Assembly (NCBI GenBank): GCA_030453285.1
Contig: JAKDKP010000160.1
Coordinates: 1-6,087 of the forward strand
DNA length: 6,087 bases
Origin: Propionibacteriales bacterium
GTDB taxonomy: Bacteria; Actinomycetota; Actinomycetes; Propionibacteriales; Propionibacteriaceae
Direction of reading: 5' to 3'
In this document: positions 1-5,386 of the stretch, piece by piece
Layout of the letters: each line of letters begins with the position of its first letter
How positions within the stretch are numbered: position 1 is the first letter of the stretch
The notes under the pieces: model-generated
What the model was told of the DNA's origin: nothing
Seen by the model: only the letters and a program-made list of their open reading frames with translations
The model's database searches: none
Translations under genes and position numbers: made by a program

Positions 1-50
1 ACCTCGCTGGAGGGGCCGAAGAGACCGGCGTCTGCCGCCCAGCTTGTCAT
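1..50 (-). CDS. N-terminus of a possible MpaB/DUF2236-family oxygenase (partial, runs off left edge)
   Basis: An ATG at 50 opens a frame that stays open to the window edge and reads MTSWAADAGLFGPSSEV. The segment GLFGPSSEV resembles the N-terminal block of the DUF2236 / oxygenase MpaB family, which commonly begins with an (G/D)LFGP-S-(V/E)-W-R-V motif a few residues after the start; this comparison is from memory and rests on only about nine residues. A stop codon lies in frame four codons upstream of the ATG, so the start is either this ATG or something further inside. No clear Shine-Dalgarno precedes it; instead a 6-bp hairpin ends one base before the ATG. It lies 52 nt downstream of the HAD gene on the same strand and could be cotranscribed. 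Seventeen codons cannot prove a gene, and the product name is tentative. Confidence 0.4.
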   Translation of the reverse strand, partial: MTSWAADAGLFGPSSE

Positions 51-51
51 C

Positions 52-76
52 CGGCAGGGTCAATCGATGTCTGCCG
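52..76 (-). repeat. Short inverted repeat between the HAD gene and the next start codon
   Basis: CGGCAG (52-57) and CTGCCG (71-76) are perfect 6-bp arms around a 13-nt loop. On the minus strand the hairpin ends one base before the ATG at 50. There is no T-run after it, so it does not look like an intrinsic terminator. If formed in RNA it would occupy the ribosome-binding region of the next gene. A 6-bp stem is easily expected by chance at this GC content. Confidence 0.3.
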
Positions 77-102
77 AACCGAGTTCTTCATCATCAGGAC
101 TG

Positions 103-894
103 TCAGAACCAGCGACCGAGTTCCTCAACGGTTCCGCCGGCCAGGAAGTCGCTGGTGACATGATCAGCCGCCGCCCTGACCTCGTCAGGAGCCTCACCGA
201 GGGCGACACCGCGGCCAGCCCAGGCCAGCATCTCGATGTCGTTGCGACCATCCCCCAGGGCGAGCACGTCACGGGCGTCGATCCCCCACGCCGTGGCGAT
301 GTCGGCCAAGGCAGTGGACTTGTCGACAGCCTCCGGGGCGATGTCGAGCCACGCGCTGTAGCCGATGAAGTACGAGACTCCGTGCAGCCCCAGTTCCTGG
401 GCCAACTCGACGAACTCGGCGTCGGAGCGCTCCGGATCACGGATGATCACCCGGGTCACCGGACGTGAGGAAAGGTCCGCCGGCGACTCGATCGTCATCT
501 CGCCGGTGAGGTCCCCTTCGGGGAAGGCCCCTGTCATCCGGTAGCCCCGCCCGACCTCCTCCACCGCAATCAGTGCCTCGGGTGCCATCTGCGTCACCTT
601 CTTGATCACATCGGTCGGGTCGAAGGTGACCTGGCGACGGACAGCCAGCGGTGGGTACTCAACGATCACCGCCCCGTTGGACGAGACCGCCGGCCCGTAC
701 GGCAGGGACAGGTGATCGAACACGGGCTGGGTGCCGTGCCAGGAACGGCCGGTCGCCAGCACCACCGGAACACCCGCGCCAACGATCCGGCGCACCGCGG
801 CATGCACCTCGTCCGGCATGATCCCGAGGTGGTCCACCAAGGTGCCATCGATGTCGAGGGCCACCATGCGGGGACGCCAATCGGGCGAGGTCAT
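103..894 (-). CDS. Cof-type HAD-superfamily phosphatase (C2-capped)
   Basis: The 263-residue product is a cytoplasmic haloacid dehalogenase-fold hydrolase of the Cof/IIB type, which removes phosphate from small phosphorylated metabolites using Mg2+. All four motifs are visible: motif I VALDIDGTL with nucleophile D14 and acid/base D16; motif II ATGR with T48; the motif III lysine in DKSTAL, K192; and motif IV GDGRND with D215 and D219. The roughly 110 residues between motifs II and III are the size of a C2B cap, which sets substrate choice, so the substrate cannot be named. Length is normal for the family. I chose the ATG at 894 because a weak GAG-containing ribosome site lies 6 nt upstream. 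A TTG at 900 is in frame but too close to that site, and an ATG at 867 would leave only four residues before D14. It follows serS by 31 nt and is probably cotranscribed with it. Confidence 0.92.
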   Translation of the reverse strand: MTSPDWRPRMVALDIDGTLVDHLGIMPDEVHAAVRRIVGAGVPVVLATGRSWHGTQPVFDHLSLPYGPAVSSNGAVIVEYPPLAVRRQVTFDPTDVIKKVTQMAPEALIAVEEVGRGYRMTGAFPEGDLTGEMTIESPADLSSRPVTRVIIRDPERSDAEFVELAQELGLHGVSYFIGYSAWLDIAPEAVDKSTALADIATAWGIDARDVLALGDGRNDIEMLAWAGRGVALGEAPDEVRAAADHVTSDFLAGGTVEELGRWF

Positions 895-919
895 GATCAA
901 CTCATTCCATGATCAGTTG
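892..919. repeat. CATGATCA direct repeat across the serS-HAD junction
   Basis: CATGATCA occurs at 892-899 and again at 908-915, an exact 8-bp direct repeat with a 16-bp period. Each copy contains the palindrome TGATCA. Overlapping it, CAACT (898-902) and AGTTG (915-919) form a 5-bp inverted repeat, which on the transcript would place the weak HAD ribosome site in or near the loop. The left copy includes the HAD start codon, so part of this is coding sequence. Function is unknown and chance is a fair explanation. Confidence 0.3.
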
Positions 920-925
920 CGGGGA

Positions 926-2200
926 TCACGCGACAGGCGTCAGGCTCGTACGACCACCGAGGAACGGCTGCAGCGCCGCTGGCACACGAACCGACCCATC
1001 GCCTTGCTGATGGTTCTCCAGGATGGCGATGATCGTGCGCGGCACCGCACACAGCGTGCCGTTCAAGGTGGCGACCGGCGCCGTACCGTCGGGAAAGCGG
1101 GCCCGAATGTTGAGTCGGCGCGCCTGGAAGTCGGTGCAGTTCGAGGCCGAGGTGATCTCGCGGTAGCGCTGCTGACTGGGTACCCACGAATAGCAGTCGT
1201 ACTTGCGGGCAGCGCTCAGACCAAGATCACCCGAGGCGACGTCGAGCACCTGGAAGGGAATCTCCAGGTCGGTCAGGAATTCCTTCTCGTACGCGAGCAA
1301 CTGCTGGTGCTGCGCCTCGGCGTCCTCGGGGGCGCAGTGCACGAACATCTCGACCTTGTCGAACCAGTGCACGCGGAAGATCCCGCGGGTGTCCTTGCCG
1401 TGCGAACCGGCCTCGCGACGGAAGCAGGGGCTGTATCCGACATAGCGCATCGGCAGCTTCGCCGCGTCGAGAATCTCGTCCGAATGCATGGCTGCCAGCG
1501 CGACCTCGGAGGTGCCGACCAGATAGAGATCGTCGGCGGGCAGGTGATAAACGTCCTGCTCGGCCTGACCCAGGAAACCGGTGCCCTCCATCGCCGCCGG
1601 CCGGACGAGCGCCGGAGCGATCACCGGCGTGAGACCGTACGCGAGCGCCTTGGACATCGCGTAGTTGATCAGGGCGAATTCGAGCTCGGCACCCACCCCG
1701 GTCAGGAAGTAGAAGCGTGAACCGGACACCTTTGCGCCACGCTCGACGTCGATTGCGCCCAGGCTGGCGCCGAGGTCGAGGTGGTCGCGGACCTCGATCC
1801 CTTCGGCAGCGAAGTCGCGCGGGTCTCCGTGGGTCTCGATGATGGTGCCCTCGTCCTCGCCACCGAGCGGCACGTCGGCGAACACGATGTTGGCCAGACC
1901 AGCGTGCAGCTCGGTGAACCGCTGCTGGGCCTCGTTGGACCGGGTCTCGGCGGCCTTGACCTGCTCGGAGAGTTCCTTCGTGCGGCTGAGCAATGCCGCC
2001 TTCTCCTCGCCCTGGGCCTGTGAGACCTGCTTGCCCAGACCCTTCTGCTCGGCACGCAGCGCCTCGAACTCGCCGATCGCGGCCCGACGGTCCTCGTCAG
2101 CGGTGAGCAACTCGTCGACGACGGCGGGGTCCTCGCCGCGCGCCGTCTGGGAGGCCCGTACGCGGTCGGGGTCGGTGCGCAGCAGCTTCGGATCAATCAC
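926..2200 (-). CDS. serS: Seryl-tRNA synthetase (class II)
   Basis: SerRS charges tRNA-Ser (and tRNA-Sec where present) with serine using ATP, in the cytosol as a homodimer. The 424-residue product matches the usual length of bacterial SerRS. The N-terminus [12 protein letters not shown] is the family signature and is followed by a charged, heptad-like stretch at about residues 28-105, the coiled-coil arm that holds the tRNA-Ser long variable arm. The class II core follows: motif 1 region around 170-200, the T-S-E serine-binding motif at 230-232, motif 2 with [14 protein letters not shown] at 260-273, and motif 3 with [10 protein letters not shown] and its arginine R388. The start is GTG at 2200; the frame is open further upstream but family alignment and the promoter place the start here. 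In motif 2 the usual HQF reads HWF (W279), verified as a TGG codon. The gene has its own predicted leaderless promoter and is followed closely by the HAD gene. Confidence 0.98.
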   Translation of the reverse strand: MIDPKLLRTDPDRVRASQTARGEDPAVVDELLTADEDRRAAIGEFEALRAEQKGLGKQVSQAQGEEKAALLSRTKELSEQVKAAETRSNEAQQRFTELHAGLANIVFADVPLGGEDEGTIIETHGDPRDFAAEGIEVRDHLDLGASLGAIDVERGAKVSGSRFYFLTGVGAELEFALINYAMSKALAYGLTPVIAPALVRPAAMEGTGFLGQAEQDVYHLPADDLYLVGTSEVALAAMHSDEILDAAKLPMRYVGYSPCFRREAGSHGKDTRGIFRVHWFDKVEMFVHCAPEDAEAQHQQLLAYEKEFLTDLEIPFQVLDVASGDLGLSAARKYDCYSWVPSQQRYREITSASNCTDFQARRLNIRARFPDGTAPVATLNGTLCAVPRTIIAILENHQQGDGSVRVPAALQPFLGGRTSLTPVA

Positions 2201-2213
2201 GCGCGCCAGCCTA
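2201..2213 (-). promoter_or_regulatory. serS -10 element, predicted leaderless start
   Basis: On the minus strand TAGGCT (2213-2208) fits the actinobacterial TAnnnT -10 consensus and is followed by exactly 7 nt before the GTG at 2200. That spacing places the transcription start at or next to the G of the start codon, so the mRNA would have no leader. No Shine-Dalgarno is present before the GTG, which agrees. There is no good -35 hexamer 16-18 nt further upstream, which is not rare in this phylum. The element is seen directly; its use is inferred. Confidence 0.65.
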
Positions 2214-2229
2214 CCCACGAGCGAGTCCG

Positions 2230-2332
2230 CCCGCCGACCTGGTTCTGGCGGGACCACCTGGTGCGCACCGCGCGGCCGACTGGGACCCAGGAGCCGCGCC
2301 GATCGTTCTGCGAGCCCCTGCGCTCCCGCTCG
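2230..2332. repeat. Cluster of GC-rich inverted repeats between pcd and serS
   Basis: This gap carries several short inverted repeats: CCCGCC (2230-2235) with GGCGGG (2247-2252) around an 11-nt loop; the perfect 10-bp palindrome GGTGCGCACC (2260-2269); CTGGG-A-CCCAG (2280-2290); and CGAGC (2311-2315) with GCTCG (2328-2332) just after the pcd stop. Together they could form structure that ends or attenuates the lat-pcd transcript before serS. None is followed by a T-run, so a classical intrinsic terminator is not supported. Apart from these and the serS -10 I see nothing else in the gap. Confidence 0.4.
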
Positions 2333-2339
2333 TGCAACC

Positions 2340-3854
2340 TCAACCGAAGTCGACGCCCTGGGCGAGCTGGACCGTGCCGGAGTAGTTGATCGTGGTGGTC
2401 TGGCGACGCATGTAGCCCTGCCAGGCGTCGGTGCCGGACTCACGACCGCCACCAGTCTCCTTCTCGCCGCCGAAGGCGCCACCGATCTCGGCTCCCGAGG
2501 TGCCGGTGTTGACGTTGACGATGCCGCAGTCGGCACCGGCGGCGGAGATGAACCGTTCGGCCTCGATCTGATCAGTGGTGAAGATGCCCGAGGACAGACC
2601 CTGGGGTACGGCGTTGTGCAGGGTGATTGCCTCGTCGAGATCGGTGTAGGTGAGCACGTACAGGATCGGAGCGAAGGTCTCCTTCATCACCACCTCGGTC
2701 TGTGACGGCATCCGTACGATCGCCGGCTTCACCCAGTGACCCTCGGGAGCGTTCTCGAACTCGACCCGCTCACCGCCGGTGACGACGTCACCACCCTGCT
2801 CCTTGGCCTCGGCCAGCGAAGCCTGCATCCGCTCGTACGAGTCGGCGTTGATCAGTGGGCCAACCAGCGTCGAATCCTCGAACGGATCACCGATCGCCAA
2901 GCTGTCGTACGCCGTGGCGAGCTTGTCGACGACCTCGTCGGCGACGCTCTCGTGCACGATCAGCCGACGCGTCGAGGTGCAGCGCTGACCGGCGGTACCG
3001 GCGGCGGCGAACACGATCGACGGTACGGCCACGGCGAGATCGGCCGAGGGTGCCACCACCGCGGCGTTGTTGCCGCCCAACTCGAGAATGCTGCGACCGA
3101 ACCGGGCCGCCACCCGAGGGCCGACCTCGCGACCCATCCGGGTCGAGCCGGTCGCGCTGACCACGGCCACCTTCGGCGAATCGACCAGCGCCTCACCGAT
3201 GACACGGTCCCCGATGATCACCTTGGCCAGGTTGGCCGGGGCATCGGTGTCGGCGATCGCCCGATCCAGCAGCGCCGTGCAGGCAATGGCGGTCAGCGAG
3301 GTCGCCTCGGACGGCTTCCACACCACGGCATTGCCGGTGACCAGGGCCAGTGCGGTGTTCCACGACCACACCGCGACGGGAAAGTTGAAGGCGCTGATCA
3401 CACCAACCACCCCCATCGGGTGCCAGCTCTCCTGCAGCCGGTGCCCGGCCCGCTCCGAGGGCATCGTCCTGCCGTACAACTGACGAGACAGGCCCTGGGC
3501 GAACTGACAGATGTCGATCATCTCCTGCACCTCGCCCAGCGCCTCGGAGGAGATCTTGCCCGCCTCGACCGTCACCAGGTCGGCCAGCGCCTGCTTGTGC
3601 TCCGACAGCAGCTCACCCAGCCGGGCCACCGTCTGCCCGCGGACCGGGGCCGGCACCTCGCGCCACTCGAGGTGGGCCCGATGGGCGGCGTCGATCGCCT
3701 GTGCCGTCGACTCGGCGGAGTCCGCGGTGAGTCCGAAGAGGCTCTCCCCCGTGAGCGGGCTGCGGGCATCCAGGTCAGTGCCGGAGATGGCGTCCACGTC
3801 CACCCCGAGGGTGCGCAGCGCATCGGTCGTACGGGAGGTCAAGTCGGTGGTCAC
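2340..3854 (-). CDS. pcd: L-piperideine-6-carboxylate / aminoadipate semialdehyde dehydrogenase (ALDH7 family)
   Basis: The 504-residue product is an NAD-dependent aldehyde dehydrogenase that oxidises L-2-aminoadipate 6-semialdehyde, in equilibrium with piperideine-6-carboxylate, to L-2-aminoadipate. Catalytic residues are intact: N157 in [12 protein letters not shown], cofactor lysine K180 in VVWKPSEA, general base E258 in LELGGNN, nucleophile C292 in GQRCTSTRR, and E392 in KETFAP. The [15 protein letters not shown] and GQRCT-TRR blocks, and the C-terminal run with [24 protein letters not shown] and YMRR, are typical of antiquitin (ALDH7) rather than of succinate-semialdehyde or betaine-aldehyde enzymes. 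Length is normal. The GTG start at 3854 is fixed by AGGAG placed 6 nt upstream. It lies 123 nt downstream of lat on the same strand, and Lat makes exactly its substrate, which strongly supports the specificity. The spacer contains repeats, so some separate control of this gene is possible. Confidence 0.95.
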   Translation of the reverse strand: MTTDLTSRTTDALRTLGVDVDAISGTDLDARSPLTGESLFGLTADSAESTAQAIDAAHRAHLEWREVPAPVRGQTVARLGELLSEHKQALADLVTVEAGKISSEALGEVQEMIDICQFAQGLSRQLYGRTMPSERAGHRLQESWHPMGVVGVISAFNFPVAVWSWNTALALVTGNAVVWKPSEATSLTAIACTALLDRAIADTDAPANLAKVIIGDRVIGEALVDSPKVAVVSATGSTRMGREVGPRVAARFGRSILELGGNNAAVVAPSADLAVAVPSIVFAAAGTAGQRCTSTRRLIVHESVADEVVDKLATAYDSLAIGDPFEDSTLVGPLINADSYERMQASLAEAKEQGGDVVTGGERVEFENAPEGHWVKPAIVRMPSQTEVVMKETFAPILYVLTYTDLDEAITLHNAVPQGLSSGIFTTDQIEAERFISAAGADCGIVNVNTGTSGAEIGGAFGGEKETGGGRESGTDAWQGYMRRQTTTINYSGTVQLAQGVDFG

Positions 3855-3860
3855 GCGGTA

Positions 3861-3865
3861 CTCCT
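3861..3865 (-). promoter_or_regulatory. Strong Shine-Dalgarno for pcd
   Basis: AGGAG on the minus strand sits 6 nt before the GTG at 3854. It is the only strong ribosome site in the window and decides the start. Its presence fits translation from within a longer lat-pcd message, in contrast to the leaderless starts predicted for lat and serS. Confidence 0.85.
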
Positions 3866-3880
3866 GGTGCTCGTGGTGAT

Positions 3881-3904
3881 GTTGATCTTGAACAGTTGAT
3901 CTTG
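3881..3904. repeat. Tandem 10-bp direct repeat upstream of pcd
   Basis: GTTGATCTTG occurs exactly at 3881-3890 and 3895-3904, separated by AACA, giving a 14-bp period. The flanks diverge immediately on both sides. It lies 27-50 nt upstream of the pcd start, between the Shine-Dalgarno and the REP-like element. A regulator site or a small local duplication are both possible; the sequence alone does not decide. Confidence 0.7.
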
Positions 3905-3917
3905 GTGGTACGGGGAG

Positions 3918-3960
3918 GGTTTCGACACGCTTCGCTGACTCCTCACGATGCTACTCAACC
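3918..3960. repeat. Degenerate REP-like actinobacterial intergenic repeat
   Basis: Read on the minus strand the segment begins GGTTGAGTAGC and ends GCGTGTCGAAACC, with AGCGAAGCG just inside the right end. From memory, GGTTGAG...TCGAAACC palindromes with an AGCGAAGC-type core are among the commonest dispersed intergenic repeats in many high-GC actinobacteria. The terminal GGTT/AACC arms can pair, but the middle is poorly complementary, so this copy looks worn. It occupies the lat-pcd spacer 17 nt after the lat stop. Only one copy is in the window, so its repeated nature is inferred. Confidence 0.55.
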
Positions 3961-3977
3961 AACCAGACCCGATGCTT

Positions 3978-5312
3978 TCATCGCCCGTCGGACACTGCGG
4001 TCAGTGCCTGATCGAGAGCCTCGACGGCCTCGTCGAGTTCTGCGGCAGTGACGGTCAGCGCCGGCCGGAATCGGATGCTGTCGACGCCACAGCCCAGCAT
4101 GATCACCTTGCGCTTCCACAGTTCGGCGATGACGGCATCCCGCAGTACGGCATCGGACAGGCTGATCGCGCACATCAGGCCTCGTCCGCGGGGCTCCCGT
4201 ACGACCTCGTGCTTCTCGGCCAGTTGCTGCAGACGATCCAGCAGATGAGCCCCCAGCTCAGCAGTCCGCTCGATCAGCCCGTCGGACTCGATCACTTCGA
4301 GAATCCTGGTGGCACGCACCATGTCGGTCAGGTTGCCGCCCCAGGTGGAGTTGATCCGCGAACTGACGTGGAACACGTTGTCGCGCACCTCGTCGACCCG
4401 ACCACCGGCCATCACGCCGCACACCTGAAGCTTCTTGCCGAAGGAGACGACATCGGGCTGCAGGCCGAGCTGCTGGTAGGCCCAGGCAGTCCCGGTCAGA
4501 CCACCGCCGGTCTGCACCTCGTCCAGCACGAACAACGCATCGAACTCGTGGCAGAGCGCCTGCATGGCCTGCAGGAACTCCGGCCGCAGATGCCGGTCGC
4601 CGCCCTCGCCCTGAATGGGCTCGGCGATGAAGCAGGCGATGTCGTCGGGGTTCTCGGTGAACAACCGCCGCGCATCGGCCAGCGTGGCCTCCTCGCGACG
4701 CACGGTGTCGTCGAGATCGGAGGAGAGCCACGGTGCCTCGATCCGCGGCCAGTCGAACTTCGGGAAGCGGGCGACCTTGTTGGGATCGGTGTTGGTCAGG
4801 CTCATCGTGTAGCCGGTCCGACCATGGAAGGCGCCGGTCAGATGCATCACCTTGGTGCCCAGGTCGGCCGACAGTCCCTTGGACTCGTTCAATCGCGACT
4901 TCCAGTCGAACGCGATCTTGAGGGCGTTCTCGACAGCCAGGCCGCCACCCTCGACGAAGAACAGGTGTGGCAGGTTTGCGTCACCCAGCACCCGGGCAAA
5001 GGTCTCGACGAAGCGTGCCATCGGCACCGAATAGACGTCGGAGTTCGACGGCTTGTTGACCGCCACGGCACCGATCCGGTCCCGGAACTCCTGATCGTCG
5101 GCCAGCGCCGGATGGTTCATACCCAAGGCATTGGAGGCGAAGAAGGTGAACATGTCGAGGTAGCCGGTCTGGTCACGCTCATCGATCAACCGCGAGCCGC
5201 GCGAAGCTGTGAGGTCGAGGACGAGATCCATGCCGTCGGCCAGGATGCTGCGCGCGAGGACGTCATGGACCTGGTCGGCGCCGACCACAGGGGCGTCAAG
5301 AAGTTCAGTCAT
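3978..5312 (-). CDS. lat: L-lysine 6-aminotransferase (lysine epsilon-aminotransferase)
   Basis: This PLP-dependent class III aminotransferase moves the epsilon-amino group of L-lysine to 2-oxoglutarate, giving glutamate and L-2-aminoadipate 6-semialdehyde, which cyclises to piperideine-6-carboxylate. The 444-residue product is close to the roughly 449-residue mycobacterial Lat (Rv3290c). Visible features are the substrate/cofactor region FFVEGGGLAVENALK (118-132), AFHGRTGYT (161-169), EPIQGEGGDRH (231-241), the PLP-pyridine aspartate D264 in LDEVQTGGGLTGT, the Schiff-base lysine K293 in SFGKKLQVCGVMAGG, and NSTWGGNLTDMVR (321-333). E236 corresponds, with the same offset as K293, to the mycobacterial glutamate reported as the substrate switch. 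The GKK-QVCGVMAG and STWGGNLTDMVR blocks separate Lat from GABA or ornithine aminotransferases. The ATG at 5312 is chosen because the predicted promoter puts transcription initiation there; a TTG in frame at 5348 falls on the -35 element. Its partner pcd follows. Confidence 0.96.
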   Translation of the reverse strand: MTELLDAPVVGADQVHDVLARSILADGMDLVLDLTASRGSRLIDERDQTGYLDMFTFFASNALGMNHPALADDQEFRDRIGAVAVNKPSNSDVYSVPMARFVETFARVLGDANLPHLFFVEGGGLAVENALKIAFDWKSRLNESKGLSADLGTKVMHLTGAFHGRTGYTMSLTNTDPNKVARFPKFDWPRIEAPWLSSDLDDTVRREEATLADARRLFTENPDDIACFIAEPIQGEGGDRHLRPEFLQAMQALCHEFDALFVLDEVQTGGGLTGTAWAYQQLGLQPDVVSFGKKLQVCGVMAGGRVDEVRDNVFHVSSRINSTWGGNLTDMVRATRILEVIESDGLIERTAELGAHLLDRLQQLAEKHEVVREPRGRGLMCAISLSDAVLRDAVIAELWKRKVIMLGCGVDSIRFRPALTVTAAELDEAVEALDQALTAVSDGR

Positions 5313-5319
5313 GAGACGA

Positions 5320-5348
5320 ACTTTATGGTCAAATCCTGCGAAGTCCAA
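5320..5348 (-). promoter_or_regulatory. lat promoter, predicted leaderless start
   Basis: On the minus strand TTGGAC (5348-5343) and TAAAGT (5325-5320) are 17 bp apart, and the -10 is followed by exactly 7 nt before the ATG at 5312. The -10 fits TAnnnT and the -35 is a recognisable TTG-containing hexamer. As with serS, the start point would coincide with the start codon, and no Shine-Dalgarno is present. The hexamers and spacing are seen; the activity is inferred. Confidence 0.7.
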
Positions 5349-5355
5349 ACAAATC
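5330..5355 (-). repeat. GATTTG repeats spaced two helical turns apart in the lat promoter
   Basis: GATTTG occurs at 5355-5350 and 5335-5330 on the minus strand, exactly 20 bp apart, with one copy just before the -35 and the other in the -35/-10 spacer. A third TTTG overlaps the -35. Same-face spacing across a promoter is what a dimeric regulator site can look like, but six-base repeats are weak evidence. Confidence 0.35.
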
Positions 5356-5386
5356 GTCCCGATCTGGCACCTTGACCCCAGTTATC

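Noticed and set aside
895..900. TTG at 900 as start of the HAD gene
   Set aside because: It adds only two residues, and the only ribosome-site-like bases directly abut it; ATG at 894 has a workable spacing.
731..1720. 329-codon open frame on the plus strand opposite serS and the HAD gene
   Set aside because: It spans the junction of two well-supported minus-strand genes and shows no protein-like motifs.
2230..2270. T-box-like motif upstream of serS (GGTGGTCCCGC on the minus strand)
   Set aside because: The core reads TGGTCCC rather than TGGNACC, T would not pair with the G discriminator of tRNA-Ser, the gap is too short for a full T-box leader, and the serS message appears leaderless.
2201..2536. 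N-terminal extension of SerRS, since the frame is open up to 2536
   Set aside because: The extension overlaps the end of pcd, its product is not SerRS-like, and the family N-terminus MIDPKLLR begins at the GTG at 2200 next to a good -10.
2736..3899. 387-codon open frame on the plus strand opposite pcd
   Set aside because: It shadows a complete ALDH with conserved motifs; its product is low-complexity in Arg, Gly, His and Asp with no family resemblance.
2340..5312. Part of a cephamycin-type biosynthetic cluster
   Set aside because: No ACV synthetase, isopenicillin N synthase, tailoring or resistance gene is visible on either side; the flanking genes are a regulator and housekeeping functions.
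5313..5348. Longer Lat starting at a TTG at 5348
   Set aside because: The extra 12 residues are not Lat-like, and the TTG coincides with the predicted -35 hexamer; ATG at 5312 fits promoter spacing.
3948..5375. 475-codon open frame on the plus strand opposite lat
   Set aside because: It is antisense to an intact Lat with all catalytic residues, has no recognisable domain, and is the expected by-product of strong GC bias at third codon positions.
5313..5386. Intrinsic terminator between the TetR gene and lat
   Set aside because: Only a CTCA-C-TGAG near-palindrome at the TetR stop is present, with no substantial stem or T-run.
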